Below are positions 45,244 to 53,330 of a stretch of DNA of 64,000 nt, in pieces. Numbering within the stretch: position 1 is the stretch's first letter; every line of letters begins with the position of its first letter. Source of the DNA: an uncultured Oscillospiraceae bacterium (lineage in GTDB: Bacteria > Bacillota > Clostridia > Oscillospirales > Oscillospiraceae); contig CAPGBJ010000035.1 in assembly GCA_948616425.1 (NCBI GenBank), forward strand, positions 18,867 through 82,866. Direction: 5' to 3'. Both the position numbers and the translations under genes were made by a program. The notes under the pieces are model-generated. The model did no database searches. It saw nothing but the letters and a program-made list of their open reading frames with translations, and had not been told where the DNA came from.

Positions 45244-46743
45244 CTACTTTGCGGCTATCCGCTTTTTCTTTTTCTGCCCTGTGATGTCAAAAAGTCTGAT
45301 CAAGAGTCCCACGCTACCGAGGCCGGCTAGCGTGGGTTCTACCAAGCCCAGGCAGGATAAAATCAGCACAACCTTGTCAAACAGATACTCCATGTTGGAG
45401 GCGGTGTCAATCAAACTATTAAACCGCTCCAACATAGGCTTTCCGCTCCATTTTTGCAGCTGATGCCCTGTGCTCAGTCCCAGCGGACCTGCAAATTCCG
45501 AAACAAGGGCGCTGCACAGTTCAATCCCCCTGTCTAGCTGCCGCTCACCTGACACCAGTTTAGTCTGCACATCATAAATCCAATGCAGAAAATCTGCGGT
45601 ATACCTCTCCATGTACAACATTTGCTCCCGGTTTTCCGCATTCCCCACGCAATACGCCTCGAACCATTGCCGATTATGTCGCCACATGAACTTGTGTTCT
45701 ACTGGAACTGACTTTATAAACGGATAGATCTCCCTCTTCAGCACCACCTGTGCTCGAATCATGTCGGCTACTGGATTCAGCTCCTCTTCCAGGTTCCTCC
45801 AGCTCACCACCTCTTTACTGACAATATGACTCCACGCCTTCCCCTCGTGTTCTCCCTCCAGAAATGCTTTCACGGCCAAGGCCCCACAAATCTCCACAAT
45901 GTGAGCCTTATTGTCCTGCTCTTTTCCTCCATCCACATATTTGTCATTGACCAGATCTAACGTTTTCTTCCCCACCAGATAAATCTGTTCAAAGGCGCTG
46001 TGTTTTTGATAGTAACTCAGCGCAGCACGTGTATTTTGAGAGAACTCCCTGCTGCGAATGACCAGGCCGTCCCCACCCTTTTTGCCCTCCAATTCAGGCA
46101 CCTCAAAATATGGTATGACTAGGATACCGCAGCAGTGGAGCCGGTCTCGGTGGTCATTGCACTCTGCATGGATCATCTTCAGAATATTAGGCAGCCCGGA
46201 AGCGCCCGTGCCACCAAACACAGATCCGACCAGTACAATCTTAACATCTTCCCCTTGCTGCAGCTCCTGATTCACTTGTTTCAAAAACGTCTGCATATTC
46301 TTATCTTGGAAATTTTGGAAAAACACACATCCAATATTAGGATGCGCAAAAAATCCCTTTTCCAGGGGCTGTTTCCGCTCCTCTTTAGAGTAAAACCAAC
46401 TCATAGCCCGTTTCTGCTCTATATTCCCCCCGACAACATCCTCCAAGTATGTCACGCCGATCGGCACGGGAGAAATAACCTGTTTAAACGGCATATGTAC
46501 CTTGCAGTAGAATGCCCTGGTCTCTTGAGCCTTCTGCGCATCCTCGCTTTGCAGGCGGTCCCGATGGTACTGGTAGAGCCGATACAGTTCCTGGCAGTCC
46601 TCCACCGCTTTGTTTTTGGAATCCGCATCCAATAACAGCACCTGAATCTCTTCCTCCCGCATGACACCAGCCGCACAGATGTGTAAGAAAGACCGGTATA
46701 TTCTGGCGCCTGTACCGCCAATAAACAACACATAATTTTTCAT
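45244..46743 (-). CDS. Accessory operon gene 4: tubulin/FtsZ-like protein
   Basis: 499 residues from MKNYVLFIGGTGARIYRS with aggggggc upstream. The Rossmann-like N-terminal half has GGTGAR (9-14), strand VLLLDADSK (36-43, ribose/acidic loop) and the G-box VGSVFGGTGASGLP (172-185), which is the tubulin glycine motif. This fits the Tubulin_2 type of bacterial tubulin-like proteins. Residues about 448-480 are hydrophobic (VVLILSCLGLVEPTLAGLG...) with a KKKKR end, a likely membrane tail. GTP use is inferred from the motif. Confidence 0.78.
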   Translation of the reverse strand: MKNYVLFIGGTGARIYRSFLHICAAGVMREEEIQVLLLDADSKNKAVEDCQELYRLYQYHRDRLQSEDAQKAQETRAFYCKVHMPFKQVISPVPIGVTYLEDVVGGNIEQKRAMSWFYSKEERKQPLEKGFFAHPNIGCVFFQNFQDKNMQTFLKQVNQELQQGEDVKIVLVGSVFGGTGASGLPNILKMIHAECNDHRDRLHCCGILVIPYFEVPELEGKKGGDGLVIRSREFSQNTRAALSYYQKHSAFEQIYLVGKKTLDLVNDKYVDGGKEQDNKAHIVEICGALAVKAFLEGEHEGKAWSHIVSKEVVSWRNLEEELNPVADMIRAQVVLKREIYPFIKSVPVEHKFMWRHNRQWFEAYCVGNAENREQMLYMERYTADFLHWIYDVQTKLVSGERQLDRGIELCSALVSEFAGPLGLSTGHQLQKWSGKPMLERFNSLIDTASNMEYLFDKVVLILSCLGLVEPTLAGLGSVGLLIRLFDITGQKKKKRIAAK

Positions 46744-46754
46744 GTTCTGCCCCC

Positions 46755-47282
46755 CTACGTCCAAAAACATACCACAGCAGCCAAAAATGCGCCCATCGCA
46801 GCACACGGAATCAGCCGTACCCCAAAGGGCCAAACGACCTTTGCCACATTGACTGGTGGCAGACTGTACATCAGCCCCCCAAATAGAGCCGGAAAGATAA
46901 ATATGTAACCGTCAAGCTGAGGATTTCCGTTTGTATCTACAATGCCACAACTCCTCATAAAAAGGACCGCTACCGCAGCAAAGACAACCAGAATACAAAC
47001 CAAAGCACACACAAAACTGTTTTCCTCCACCAAGCGGCGCACGCTGCCGGCACAACAAGTGGTACTAATCCACCACAACGCTGTCACAAGCAGGACAACG
47101 GCCAATGCCAGCCAACAGTAGAGTATATAATGCGCCACACTGTCCGCCTCTCCCACCGAGCGATAACGGGCTGATATTGCCGCCCACGACCAAAATCCGC
47201 CGGCCAATAAAACAACAACCCAGATACCGGCGCGCAATCCATTTTCCCACATCAAAGCCTGTAAATCATTTTCCTTCATCAT
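46755..47282 (-). CDS. Accessory operon gene 3: four-helix membrane protein
   Basis: 175 residues with four predicted helices (about 17-35, 50-70, 85-108 and 130-172 with a break). Between helices 3 and 4 a short outer loop has SCGIVDTNGNPQLDG. No family recognised. Its start is 11 bases after the lipoprotein gene and its stop is 11 bases before the tubulin-like gene, so it is translated with them and may be their membrane dock. Confidence 0.7.
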   Translation of the reverse strand: MMKENDLQALMWENGLRAGIWVVVLLAGGFWSWAAISARYRSVGEADSVAHYILYCWLALAVVLLVTALWWISTTCCAGSVRRLVEENSFVCALVCILVVFAAVAVLFMRSCGIVDTNGNPQLDGYIFIFPALFGGLMYSLPPVNVAKVVWPFGVRLIPCAAMGAFLAAVVCFWT

Positions 47283-47293
47283 GAATCACCTCT

Positions 47294-48784
47294 CTAAGCA
47301 ACATATAAGTAAATTGTGCCATGTAAAAGACAAAATTCTTTCTGCCCGGTATGCTCTTGAATCGCACCAATATAGTCGCCCAGGCGCTGGGTTTTGCTGC
47401 AGTCCGTAGAACCGCTGCCGCTGCCCCACGCGAGCCACCAGTCGTTTTTCTCCTCCTGATACTCCAAAACGTTCTTCCACTGCAAACGCCAAGTCCCCCG
47501 CGTAAGCCCCTTTACCTTCAGCCCAACGCGCATAGTCCCCTGAGTCTCGTCATAGAGCAGACTGCTGACGACAAAAGTGGCGTTCTTATCATCTGTACTC
47601 TGGAAAGTCATCGTATCGCTGCCTGACCACAGGGCAAGATTCATCTCCTTACTGGAAGAAGGCATATGATAGCGTCCCGTGCCAGTACCATCGTCTGAGG
47701 CAAGTTCCAGATCTCCAAACCGCTTCGCCGCCTTTGAAAGTTCTTCCTGCAGTTCATCCGGGACACGGTAAGAAAACAAAAGTTCCTCAGAAAACGCCCC
47801 ACTCTTTCCACGATAGTCGAAGATCATCATCTCATCTGTCCCATTGATCTCCACTTTTTTATATCCAGAGCTCCATATCCACTTCCTATCAAAGTTGTTG
47901 CAGGTTATGAAATCTTGATAATTTAATCCGGGAAAAGATGACTGATCAAAGATTGAACAGACACAATTTTCGTCCGAAATGGCAAGCCGCTCCTGGATAC
48001 TGTAACAGAACTCTGAAACTTCGTCTGGATATCCCCGCACAACCACATAGAAAGGGCGCATCGCGTCCTCATCTATGCCATACTCTGTTTTTCTGTCGTC
48101 TGGTCCCTGATCATAGACTTCCCCTGCAAACGGTGTGCGGATGGCCAAAAATCCAAACACCTTTCCATCGTCCTGCCCCGATAATTCTCCAAATTTACCG
48201 ATCAGTTCTCTGGCGTTCTCCGACTTATTTTCATATAGATCGGTAACCAAAATAAAGAAGTCCTCCTTCTGTCCCTCCTCCAGAGCCGCCGTCAAACAGG
48301 CGGTCGAATATCCGGTCTTGCCCAAACGATCCGTATCCCCAGTTCCATTTAAAACATCAATATATCTGGGTTCCCCAGAGTCATCGTGCCCTCTCCTTCG
48401 CGCTTCCAAAAGCTCACTGGAATCGTAGTATCCAGAATCCAGCGCCTTGGACAACACATCTTCATTTGTCTTCCATACAGAGGTATCGACCCTATAAAAA
48501 TGGGTGTCCTCCAAGGCATAGCTGCGTGCTATCATGTTCCGCAGTTCATCCAGACAATTTTTATAGTAGTTGGTCGTACTCACCGCTCTTCTGGTACATA
48601 GAAACCCCTCCATTGACGGTGTTGTATCCATATACACCCCCACCGTTCTAGTCTGCGGACTGAACTGTTCAGCACGAGAAGCAGTCTCTATTGTATCCCT
48701 ACACACCACCTCTTTACGGCTCTCACAGCTGGCCAAGAGCAAAAGTCCGATGAGTCCTGTTACGACAAAAATCTTGCGCAGCAT
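47294..48784 (-). CDS. Accessory operon gene 2: lipoprotein with von Willebrand A-type metal site
   Basis: 496 residues from MLRKIFVVTGLIGLLLLASC; ggaggag upstream excludes the longer reading from 48856. Lipobox LASC gives an anchored lipoprotein. A MIDAS-like set is visible: GVYMDTTPSM (DxTxS at 53-57), T161 in GYSTACL and D182 in FILVTDLYEN. The C-terminal 200 residues are beta-rich. vWA domains bind partner proteins through a metal. An extracellular adhesion or sensing part of the complex is plausible. Confidence 0.78.
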   Translation of the reverse strand: MLRKIFVVTGLIGLLLLASCESRKEVVCRDTIETASRAEQFSPQTRTVGVYMDTTPSMEGFLCTRRAVSTTNYYKNCLDELRNMIARSYALEDTHFYRVDTSVWKTNEDVLSKALDSGYYDSSELLEARRRGHDDSGEPRYIDVLNGTGDTDRLGKTGYSTACLTAALEEGQKEDFFILVTDLYENKSENARELIGKFGELSGQDDGKVFGFLAIRTPFAGEVYDQGPDDRKTEYGIDEDAMRPFYVVVRGYPDEVSEFCYSIQERLAISDENCVCSIFDQSSFPGLNYQDFITCNNFDRKWIWSSGYKKVEINGTDEMMIFDYRGKSGAFSEELLFSYRVPDELQEELSKAAKRFGDLELASDDGTGTGRYHMPSSSKEMNLALWSGSDTMTFQSTDDKNATFVVSSLLYDETQGTMRVGLKVKGLTRGTWRLQWKNVLEYQEEKNDWWLAWGSGSGSTDCSKTQRLGDYIGAIQEHTGQKEFCLLHGTIYLYVA

Positions 48785-48865
48785 TTCTTTCTCTCCTCCA
48801 AATCTGATGATAAACCCCAAGCGGGCTGCCGTGTGTATGTTATCACCGCTCCACACAGCAGTCTG

Positions 48866-51754
48866 TTAACACACGCCCCTTCGGTCCGCCTCCTTAGACG
48901 TTTCTGCCGCTATGCGGTCCTCCCACATATCCAGCCATCTGGCCGCATCCTGCGCATGAGGGTGCCGGGCCAGATAGTCTTTTAGCAGCGCAAGCTGCCA
49001 GCCCGCCCGCGCATAGGCTTTGTACCATCGGGTATAATCATAATCTTTCAGCGCCGGTTCCACCGCAGCCTCGAAGGCGTCCCAGTCCAAAAAGCGACCC
49101 AACAGCTCCTTTTCAGTCTGTTCCCCATAAAGCTGCTCCATACCGTCCAAATACAGCGTAATGTGCTGAGAAACATCACGTGCACTGTCAAGTCTGGTGA
49201 AATAGTCCTCCATCCAAGTGACTGCTCTGTGGAAAAGGTCCTTTTGGATAGCACCGTCTTTTGTCAGTCTGGCCAACTCTAAATGCAGTCTACAGTAAGA
49301 ACATTCCTCACAATCGTACAGCCAATTCAGGGCCAGCTGCCTGCCCGCCTGCGTACACAGAGGAAGTGCGGAGGCTGCACACTCCAGCAGCCTCGGGAAT
49401 ATTTCACTCCAACAGCCTGTCACGGGCTTGGGGTAGCGAATGCAAAACGCGGCCGTCGACAGCAGCCGGGCGGCCTGCAGCATCCGGCAATCAGGTTCCA
49501 GCCCGTCCAGCAGCCGGAATATTACGTCAGGCCCCAGCCTGTCCAGCTCGAAAAGGTAACCGGGCCAATGAACTGCCAGCAGCCGAACACAGGTATTTTT
49601 GCTGTCAACCAGGCAGTGATACAGTGGCTCAGACCACGGCCAAATACTTAGCCGCTCCGCAAGGCAGCTGAACATCATAGGGGAGCAGGTCTCCTCCAAA
49701 AGTCTTACAAAGCAGCTCGGGTCCAGCTCCAACAGGAGATGGTAACCGCCAGAAAGCCAGTAGATGTTGGCGTAATATACGCGATGGGAATAGTCCAACA
49801 GTTTGGAAAAACCAGTCTGATCGGGCTCCGCCTTCCCGATGAGCAAAGCCCACAAGGTGGTCTCCCGCCCCTCTGCCTCAGGGCCATCATGTCTGCGGGA
49901 TTGTTCGATCTCTCTCGCCATCTCTGAAAAATGGTCGATATACCCTTTTGCCACAGTCTCTCTTTTCCAGAGCAGCGCAGCCAGTTCAATGGCGGACCAG
50001 AAGTGGGTACGGCCTCCCAACAGGCTCAGGGCTTGGCAGACCTCCTCCTTTTCCTCCTCCCAATGGCTTATCATCATATCCAGCACACCGGGGAGTTCCT
50101 TCTCCCCGATCGGGCGCTTTGTCAGCGCGGTCAGCCAGTTCTGGTCAGCGGGGTGCTCTGGCGTCTGGGGCGGCGGGGCAATCGCCCTTCTGTAATCAAA
50201 CAGCACATCACTGACGATGCGCTGTTTATTTGGCAGCTTCGCCTGCGCCTGTGTATCCTGAAGCTGATCGAGATATTCCACAACAGACCGGCACACCACC
50301 TCCTCCATCGGCGCAATGACAAAGGGATAGAATTGGCCCATCGAGTTTAAGGAGTTGCTGAGTAGAAAGCCGTCTATTCGGCCGTCTGTAAAATAGCGAA
50401 TCAAGTAGCGGTCATGAAACACCGGTTTTTTCCCTCGGTGCAGGTTGCACACATACAGCTTCTTGTGAATCGCGCCCACATGGTCCTTTAGAAACTCCCG
50501 ATAATCCTCCACAACATTCTTTTTCTCCCCGGAGTCCGGGTCAGTGGTTCCCAGCGATGTGACAACCGCCAATTCAAGGTCAGTATTTGCTATCCGGGGC
50601 AGCACTTTCGCCGCAGTCCGAATCGAAAAATAGGGGTCGGCAATCACCGCCCGACACACGCCCCTCTCCTCGAGATAATGGCTGATCTTCAAAAAGCTTT
50701 GGATCTCCCCATCCCTCTGGACATTTGGAACAAAGGCCCCCTGACAGGGACTGCAGGCATAAAGGGAAAGCAGCTGTTCTCCAGAGTCCGCAGCTCTGCT
50801 GATTGGGTCTTCGCTCCCGCCAATTCGAATTGGACCTTCTGACGAGTGGCGCTGTACCGCCTCAATCTGGCGATGTATGACATCACTTCGATTCGCCGCA
50901 GAGGCCAGCAGGGACTCGGACCAGGGATCGCGCACCACGCGAGTCGTCTCCCCCACACTGATCTCCAGGATTATTTGATGACAAAGAACAGTTGGCTGAA
51001 AAAACACCAGTTCATGGGTCTCTTGATCCCAAGCGTATACTGTGTAGCGGCCAACAGCTTCCTCCGACGTGAACGCTATCTCAGAATCCTCTGCCCGCAG
51101 CACGCCCACTTGATTGAATTGAAAACGTCCATAACGCTCCGCAGTACAATTGACAATCAGCGGTCTGTTCCATTCCGCCCGCTTTCTGATGACGATCTTC
51201 TTTCCTGCAGACGCTTTGGGGCAGCGCGCCTCCAGATCACAGGCCAGCGCCAGGCGGTGATAGTGCTCATAATTCCCAAACCGGGCGCCGTCTTGGGCAA
51301 AGTCCACTCCGCACTCCTCTTTCAGCTGTGACAGCATCTCCCGCATCTTCAAGTACAGCTCTCTGCCCTGAGCGCCCAATCCTGTCTGCATCTGTTGAAC
51401 CAGCCCCTCCTTTTTTGTGTTCCAGAGCTCGCGCACACAACTCAAGCGGGAGATTGGGGCCAGTTTTTTCCACTCCCCGCTATAGGACAAAACTGGACTG
51501 CGGGGGAACAGTTCTGGAGCTGACAGCGTCAGTTCCCCCAGAGAAACGTCCCCTGTCCCCATCAGGCTCTGCTCAAATTGCTCTGCCTCATCTGGAGACA
51601 GGATCGAGAAGCTGACATTCAGTTTCCTCTTATCCCTCTTTTGCCTCCATGGGCGCGGCGTTTGCGCTGTGGAAACAGAAAATCCATACAGCAGGCGTTC
51701 CTGTCCATCGACACAGATTGTCATCAACTTGATGAAACGATTCTCAAAATTCAA
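48866..51754 (-). CDS. Accessory operon gene 1: large PLD-like, VPA1262-like protein
   Basis: 962 residues from a TTG with aaggag 10 bases upstream; the reading open to 51880 has no ribosome site. An N-terminal region of about 330 residues is of unknown fold. The middle has VIADPYFSIRTA (near 371), FHDRYLIRYFTDGR (HDR at 447-449) and FLLSNSLN (464-470), which together look like a phospholipase D/endonuclease-type active region; from memory the layout recalls VPA1262-family proteins. The last 400 residues are helical. Likely the effector or scaffold of the operon, and its first gene. Confidence 0.7.
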   Translation of the reverse strand: MNFENRFIKLMTICVDGQERLLYGFSVSTAQTPRPWRQKRDKRKLNVSFSILSPDEAEQFEQSLMGTGDVSLGELTLSAPELFPRSPVLSYSGEWKKLAPISRLSCVRELWNTKKEGLVQQMQTGLGAQGRELYLKMREMLSQLKEECGVDFAQDGARFGNYEHYHRLALACDLEARCPKASAGKKIVIRKRAEWNRPLIVNCTAERYGRFQFNQVGVLRAEDSEIAFTSEEAVGRYTVYAWDQETHELVFFQPTVLCHQIILEISVGETTRVVRDPWSESLLASAANRSDVIHRQIEAVQRHSSEGPIRIGGSEDPISRAADSGEQLLSLYACSPCQGAFVPNVQRDGEIQSFLKISHYLEERGVCRAVIADPYFSIRTAAKVLPRIANTDLELAVVTSLGTTDPDSGEKKNVVEDYREFLKDHVGAIHKKLYVCNLHRGKKPVFHDRYLIRYFTDGRIDGFLLSNSLNSMGQFYPFVIAPMEEVVCRSVVEYLDQLQDTQAQAKLPNKQRIVSDVLFDYRRAIAPPPQTPEHPADQNWLTALTKRPIGEKELPGVLDMMISHWEEEKEEVCQALSLLGGRTHFWSAIELAALLWKRETVAKGYIDHFSEMAREIEQSRRHDGPEAEGRETTLWALLIGKAEPDQTGFSKLLDYSHRVYYANIYWLSGGYHLLLELDPSCFVRLLEETCSPMMFSCLAERLSIWPWSEPLYHCLVDSKNTCVRLLAVHWPGYLFELDRLGPDVIFRLLDGLEPDCRMLQAARLLSTAAFCIRYPKPVTGCWSEIFPRLLECAASALPLCTQAGRQLALNWLYDCEECSYCRLHLELARLTKDGAIQKDLFHRAVTWMEDYFTRLDSARDVSQHITLYLDGMEQLYGEQTEKELLGRFLDWDAFEAAVEPALKDYDYTRWYKAYARAGWQLALLKDYLARHPHAQDAARWLDMWEDRIAAETSKEADRRGVC

Positions 51755-51925
51755 CGTTTTGCATCTCCTTGTTCCACATACCCCTCCAACCCTCGCAGCA
51801 GTCTTTGAGGGGCATATTTGTCCAATTTTTCCCCCTATGAGAACAGCGCCGTTCCTCTGTCCCTCACTCCGGCTTTTCATCAGCGATTCTCACAAAGATA
51901 GTACGACAAAATTCGACATTTTTGC

Positions 51926-51953
51926 CATAATAACTGCCCCGACCCGCTGTCAA
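51926..51953 (-). promoter_or_regulatory. Candidate sigma-A promoter of the accessory operon
   Basis: TTGACA with ATTATG after 16 bases (or TATTAT after 15) on the minus strand, 172 bases before the TTG start. It lies downstream of the sigma-type element at 52035-52068, so the operon may have two promoters. Confidence 0.5.
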
Positions 51954-52034
51954 GTCCGGACAATCGGCACTAAAACGCTTGGCAGATGTGCTGTAAAGCC
52001 ATGCGGCAAGGTATAGATAGTTGAAATGTCTCAA

Positions 52035-52068
52035 TATATATATTCCCGCACACCATAAAAGCGGACAC
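52035..52068 (-). promoter_or_regulatory. Shared element GTGTCCG-N15-GGAATATATATA, copy at the operon
   Basis: On the minus strand GTGTCCG (52068-52062), exactly 15 bases, GGAATATATATA (52046-52035), then TTGA. The same two blocks with the same spacing stand before the anti-sigma gene at 53280-53313. Interpreted as a promoter of the neighbouring sigma factor or an operator of the same module. Confidence 0.65.
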
Positions 52069-52163
52069 ATTTTTCCAAAATTTTCTTGTAAAAGCTTAAA
52101 AATGTCTGTTCTATTTTGAATAGATGTGCTAGACTTATTGATTGGCAAAATGATTTAGGTCTA

Positions 52164-52325
52164 GGCGCTGTTTGAAACATGGAACTATGCACAGCGGCGA
52201 GGGATTTTTCTGCCAGACAAGCACAATTTTTCCCAGGAATACTGGATGTATTGCAAGAAAAGTTGGGGCAATATAGCGGAAAAGGACCCGCCTCTTGGGC
52301 GTATTGATATGTTTCAAACAAGCCC
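52164..52325. mobile_element. MITE-like element, 162 bp
   Basis: Ends GGCGCTGTTTGAAACAT and, inverted, GGGCTTGTTTGAAACAT (14 of 17 equal), flanked by TA on both sides (52162-52163 and 52326-52327), as for a target duplication. No gene inside. The ends look like those of IS5-type elements, but the parent element is not in the window. Confidence 0.65.
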
Positions 52326-52387
52326 TAATAGTGCTTTTCCATCTCCTAGATTGGGAAATATAATTTTACCAATCGGGAGGGGAGCCC

Positions 52388-52723
52388 ATGAGTCACGACC
52401 TTACGGCGACAATTGGACAAAATATCCACGAATACCGCCAAAAGGCCGGGATGACACAGGCGGAGCTGGCAGAAGCTGTCGATGCAGGCAGCACTTTCAT
52501 TTCCCGGGTAAAACGAGGCGGTAAACCGATGAAATGAGAGAAGTTCTACCTCACCGCTGAAGTGCTGGGCGTCAGTTGTGGCGCATTGCTGTACCGTGAG
52601 AGTGACGGCACCCAGATAAAAAATATCAACAGAATGTTGTCTGGCCAGCCCCAAGGGCTTCTCTCCGGCGTGGAACAAATTGTCCGCATAAGCGTAAAGC
52701 AGTTTAAGGAGAAGAATATGTAG
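52388..52723 (+). pseudogene. XRE family regulator broken by an in-frame stop
   Basis: From ATG with gggagg upstream: a clear helix-turn-helix (IGQNIHEYRQKAGMTQAELA, AGSTFISRVKRGG), then TGA at 52535-52537 (codon 50), then the frame goes on with EKFYLTAEVLGVSCGALLYR to a TAG at 52721. The C-terminal part matches what normally follows, so one base change or a small deletion killed it. A short HTH peptide may still be made. Confidence 0.85.
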
Positions 52724-52741
52724 GAATAGGAGTGCCGGAGC

Positions 52742-53275
52742 ATGGTAGATTGTAACTGGACAAGCCAGGACGGCTTTTTCGATATACTCTATCAAAAACA
52801 GTTCCGCAAAATGTGGCTGTTGGCAATTACGCTTGTAGAGAAACCAGAGCTGGCGGAAGAGGTTGTGCAAGATGCCTTTGTTGAAGTATTGATACATATC
52901 GACTATCTTATGACCGTGGAGCGACCGGACTTTTGGCTGCAAAAAACAGTGCGCAACAAAGCCCTCCACGCACTGCGGGAGCGCACCAGGGACGCAAAGA
53001 GACTCATTGAACTGCGCGCCGACGGACTGGTCGACGACCTGGCCGCCAGACAGCTGGCCGATGTGGAGGAGACGGACAGCCTGTCCCATACCAAGCAGCT
53101 GATCGTTGAAACCTTAACACCCAGTGAATTCCATCTGCTGAGAAGGATTGCAATGGAGGGCGCCAGCTATCGAACGGTTTCTGAAGAGCTGGGTATCTCA
53201 ATCAGCGCCTGCCAAAAGAAGGTGCAGCGGATCAGGAAAAAATTAAAAAAGCAGTTGAGCAGGAATAATTCTTAA
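52742..53275 (+). CDS. RNA polymerase sigma factor, sigma-70 family
   Basis: 177 residues from MVDCNWTSQDGFFDILYQ; the ATG follows a ggagtgccggag site. Region 2 (FRKMWLLAITLVEKPELAEEVVQDAF, then WLQKTVRNKALHALRERT) and region 4 (EFHLLRRIAMEGASYRTVSE with ELGISISACQKKVQRIRKKL) are present, nothing else. It lies between a dead XRE gene and a probable anti-sigma gene, and is the natural candidate to read the GTGTCCG element found before that gene and before the six-gene operon. Confidence 0.88.
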   Translation: MVDCNWTSQDGFFDILYQKQFRKMWLLAITLVEKPELAEEVVQDAFVEVLIHIDYLMTVERPDFWLQKTVRNKALHALRERTRDAKRLIELRADGLVDDLAARQLADVEETDSLSHTKQLIVETLTPSEFHLLRRIAMEGASYRTVSEELGISISACQKKVQRIRKKLKKQLSRNNS

Positions 53276-53279
53276 AAAA

Positions 53280-53313
53280 GTGTCCGTTTTTTAGCGGAAC
53301 TGGAATATATATA
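53280..53313 (+). promoter_or_regulatory. Shared element GTGTCCG-N15-GGAATATATATA, copy at the anti-sigma gene
   Basis: GTGTCCG (53280-53286), 15 bases, GGAATATATATA (53302-53313), then ATGA. It starts 5 bases after the sigma gene's stop and ends 17 bases before the next start codon. See the partner copy at 52035-52068. The short distance to the ribosome site means the transcript leader would be very short if this is a promoter. Confidence 0.65.
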
Positions 53314-53330
53314 ATGAAGGGGTCATGGCA

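Noticed and set aside
52535..52537. TGA as selenocysteine codon in the XRE gene
   Set aside because: No SECIS-type hairpin directly follows and XRE regulators are not selenoproteins; a nonsense change is simpler.
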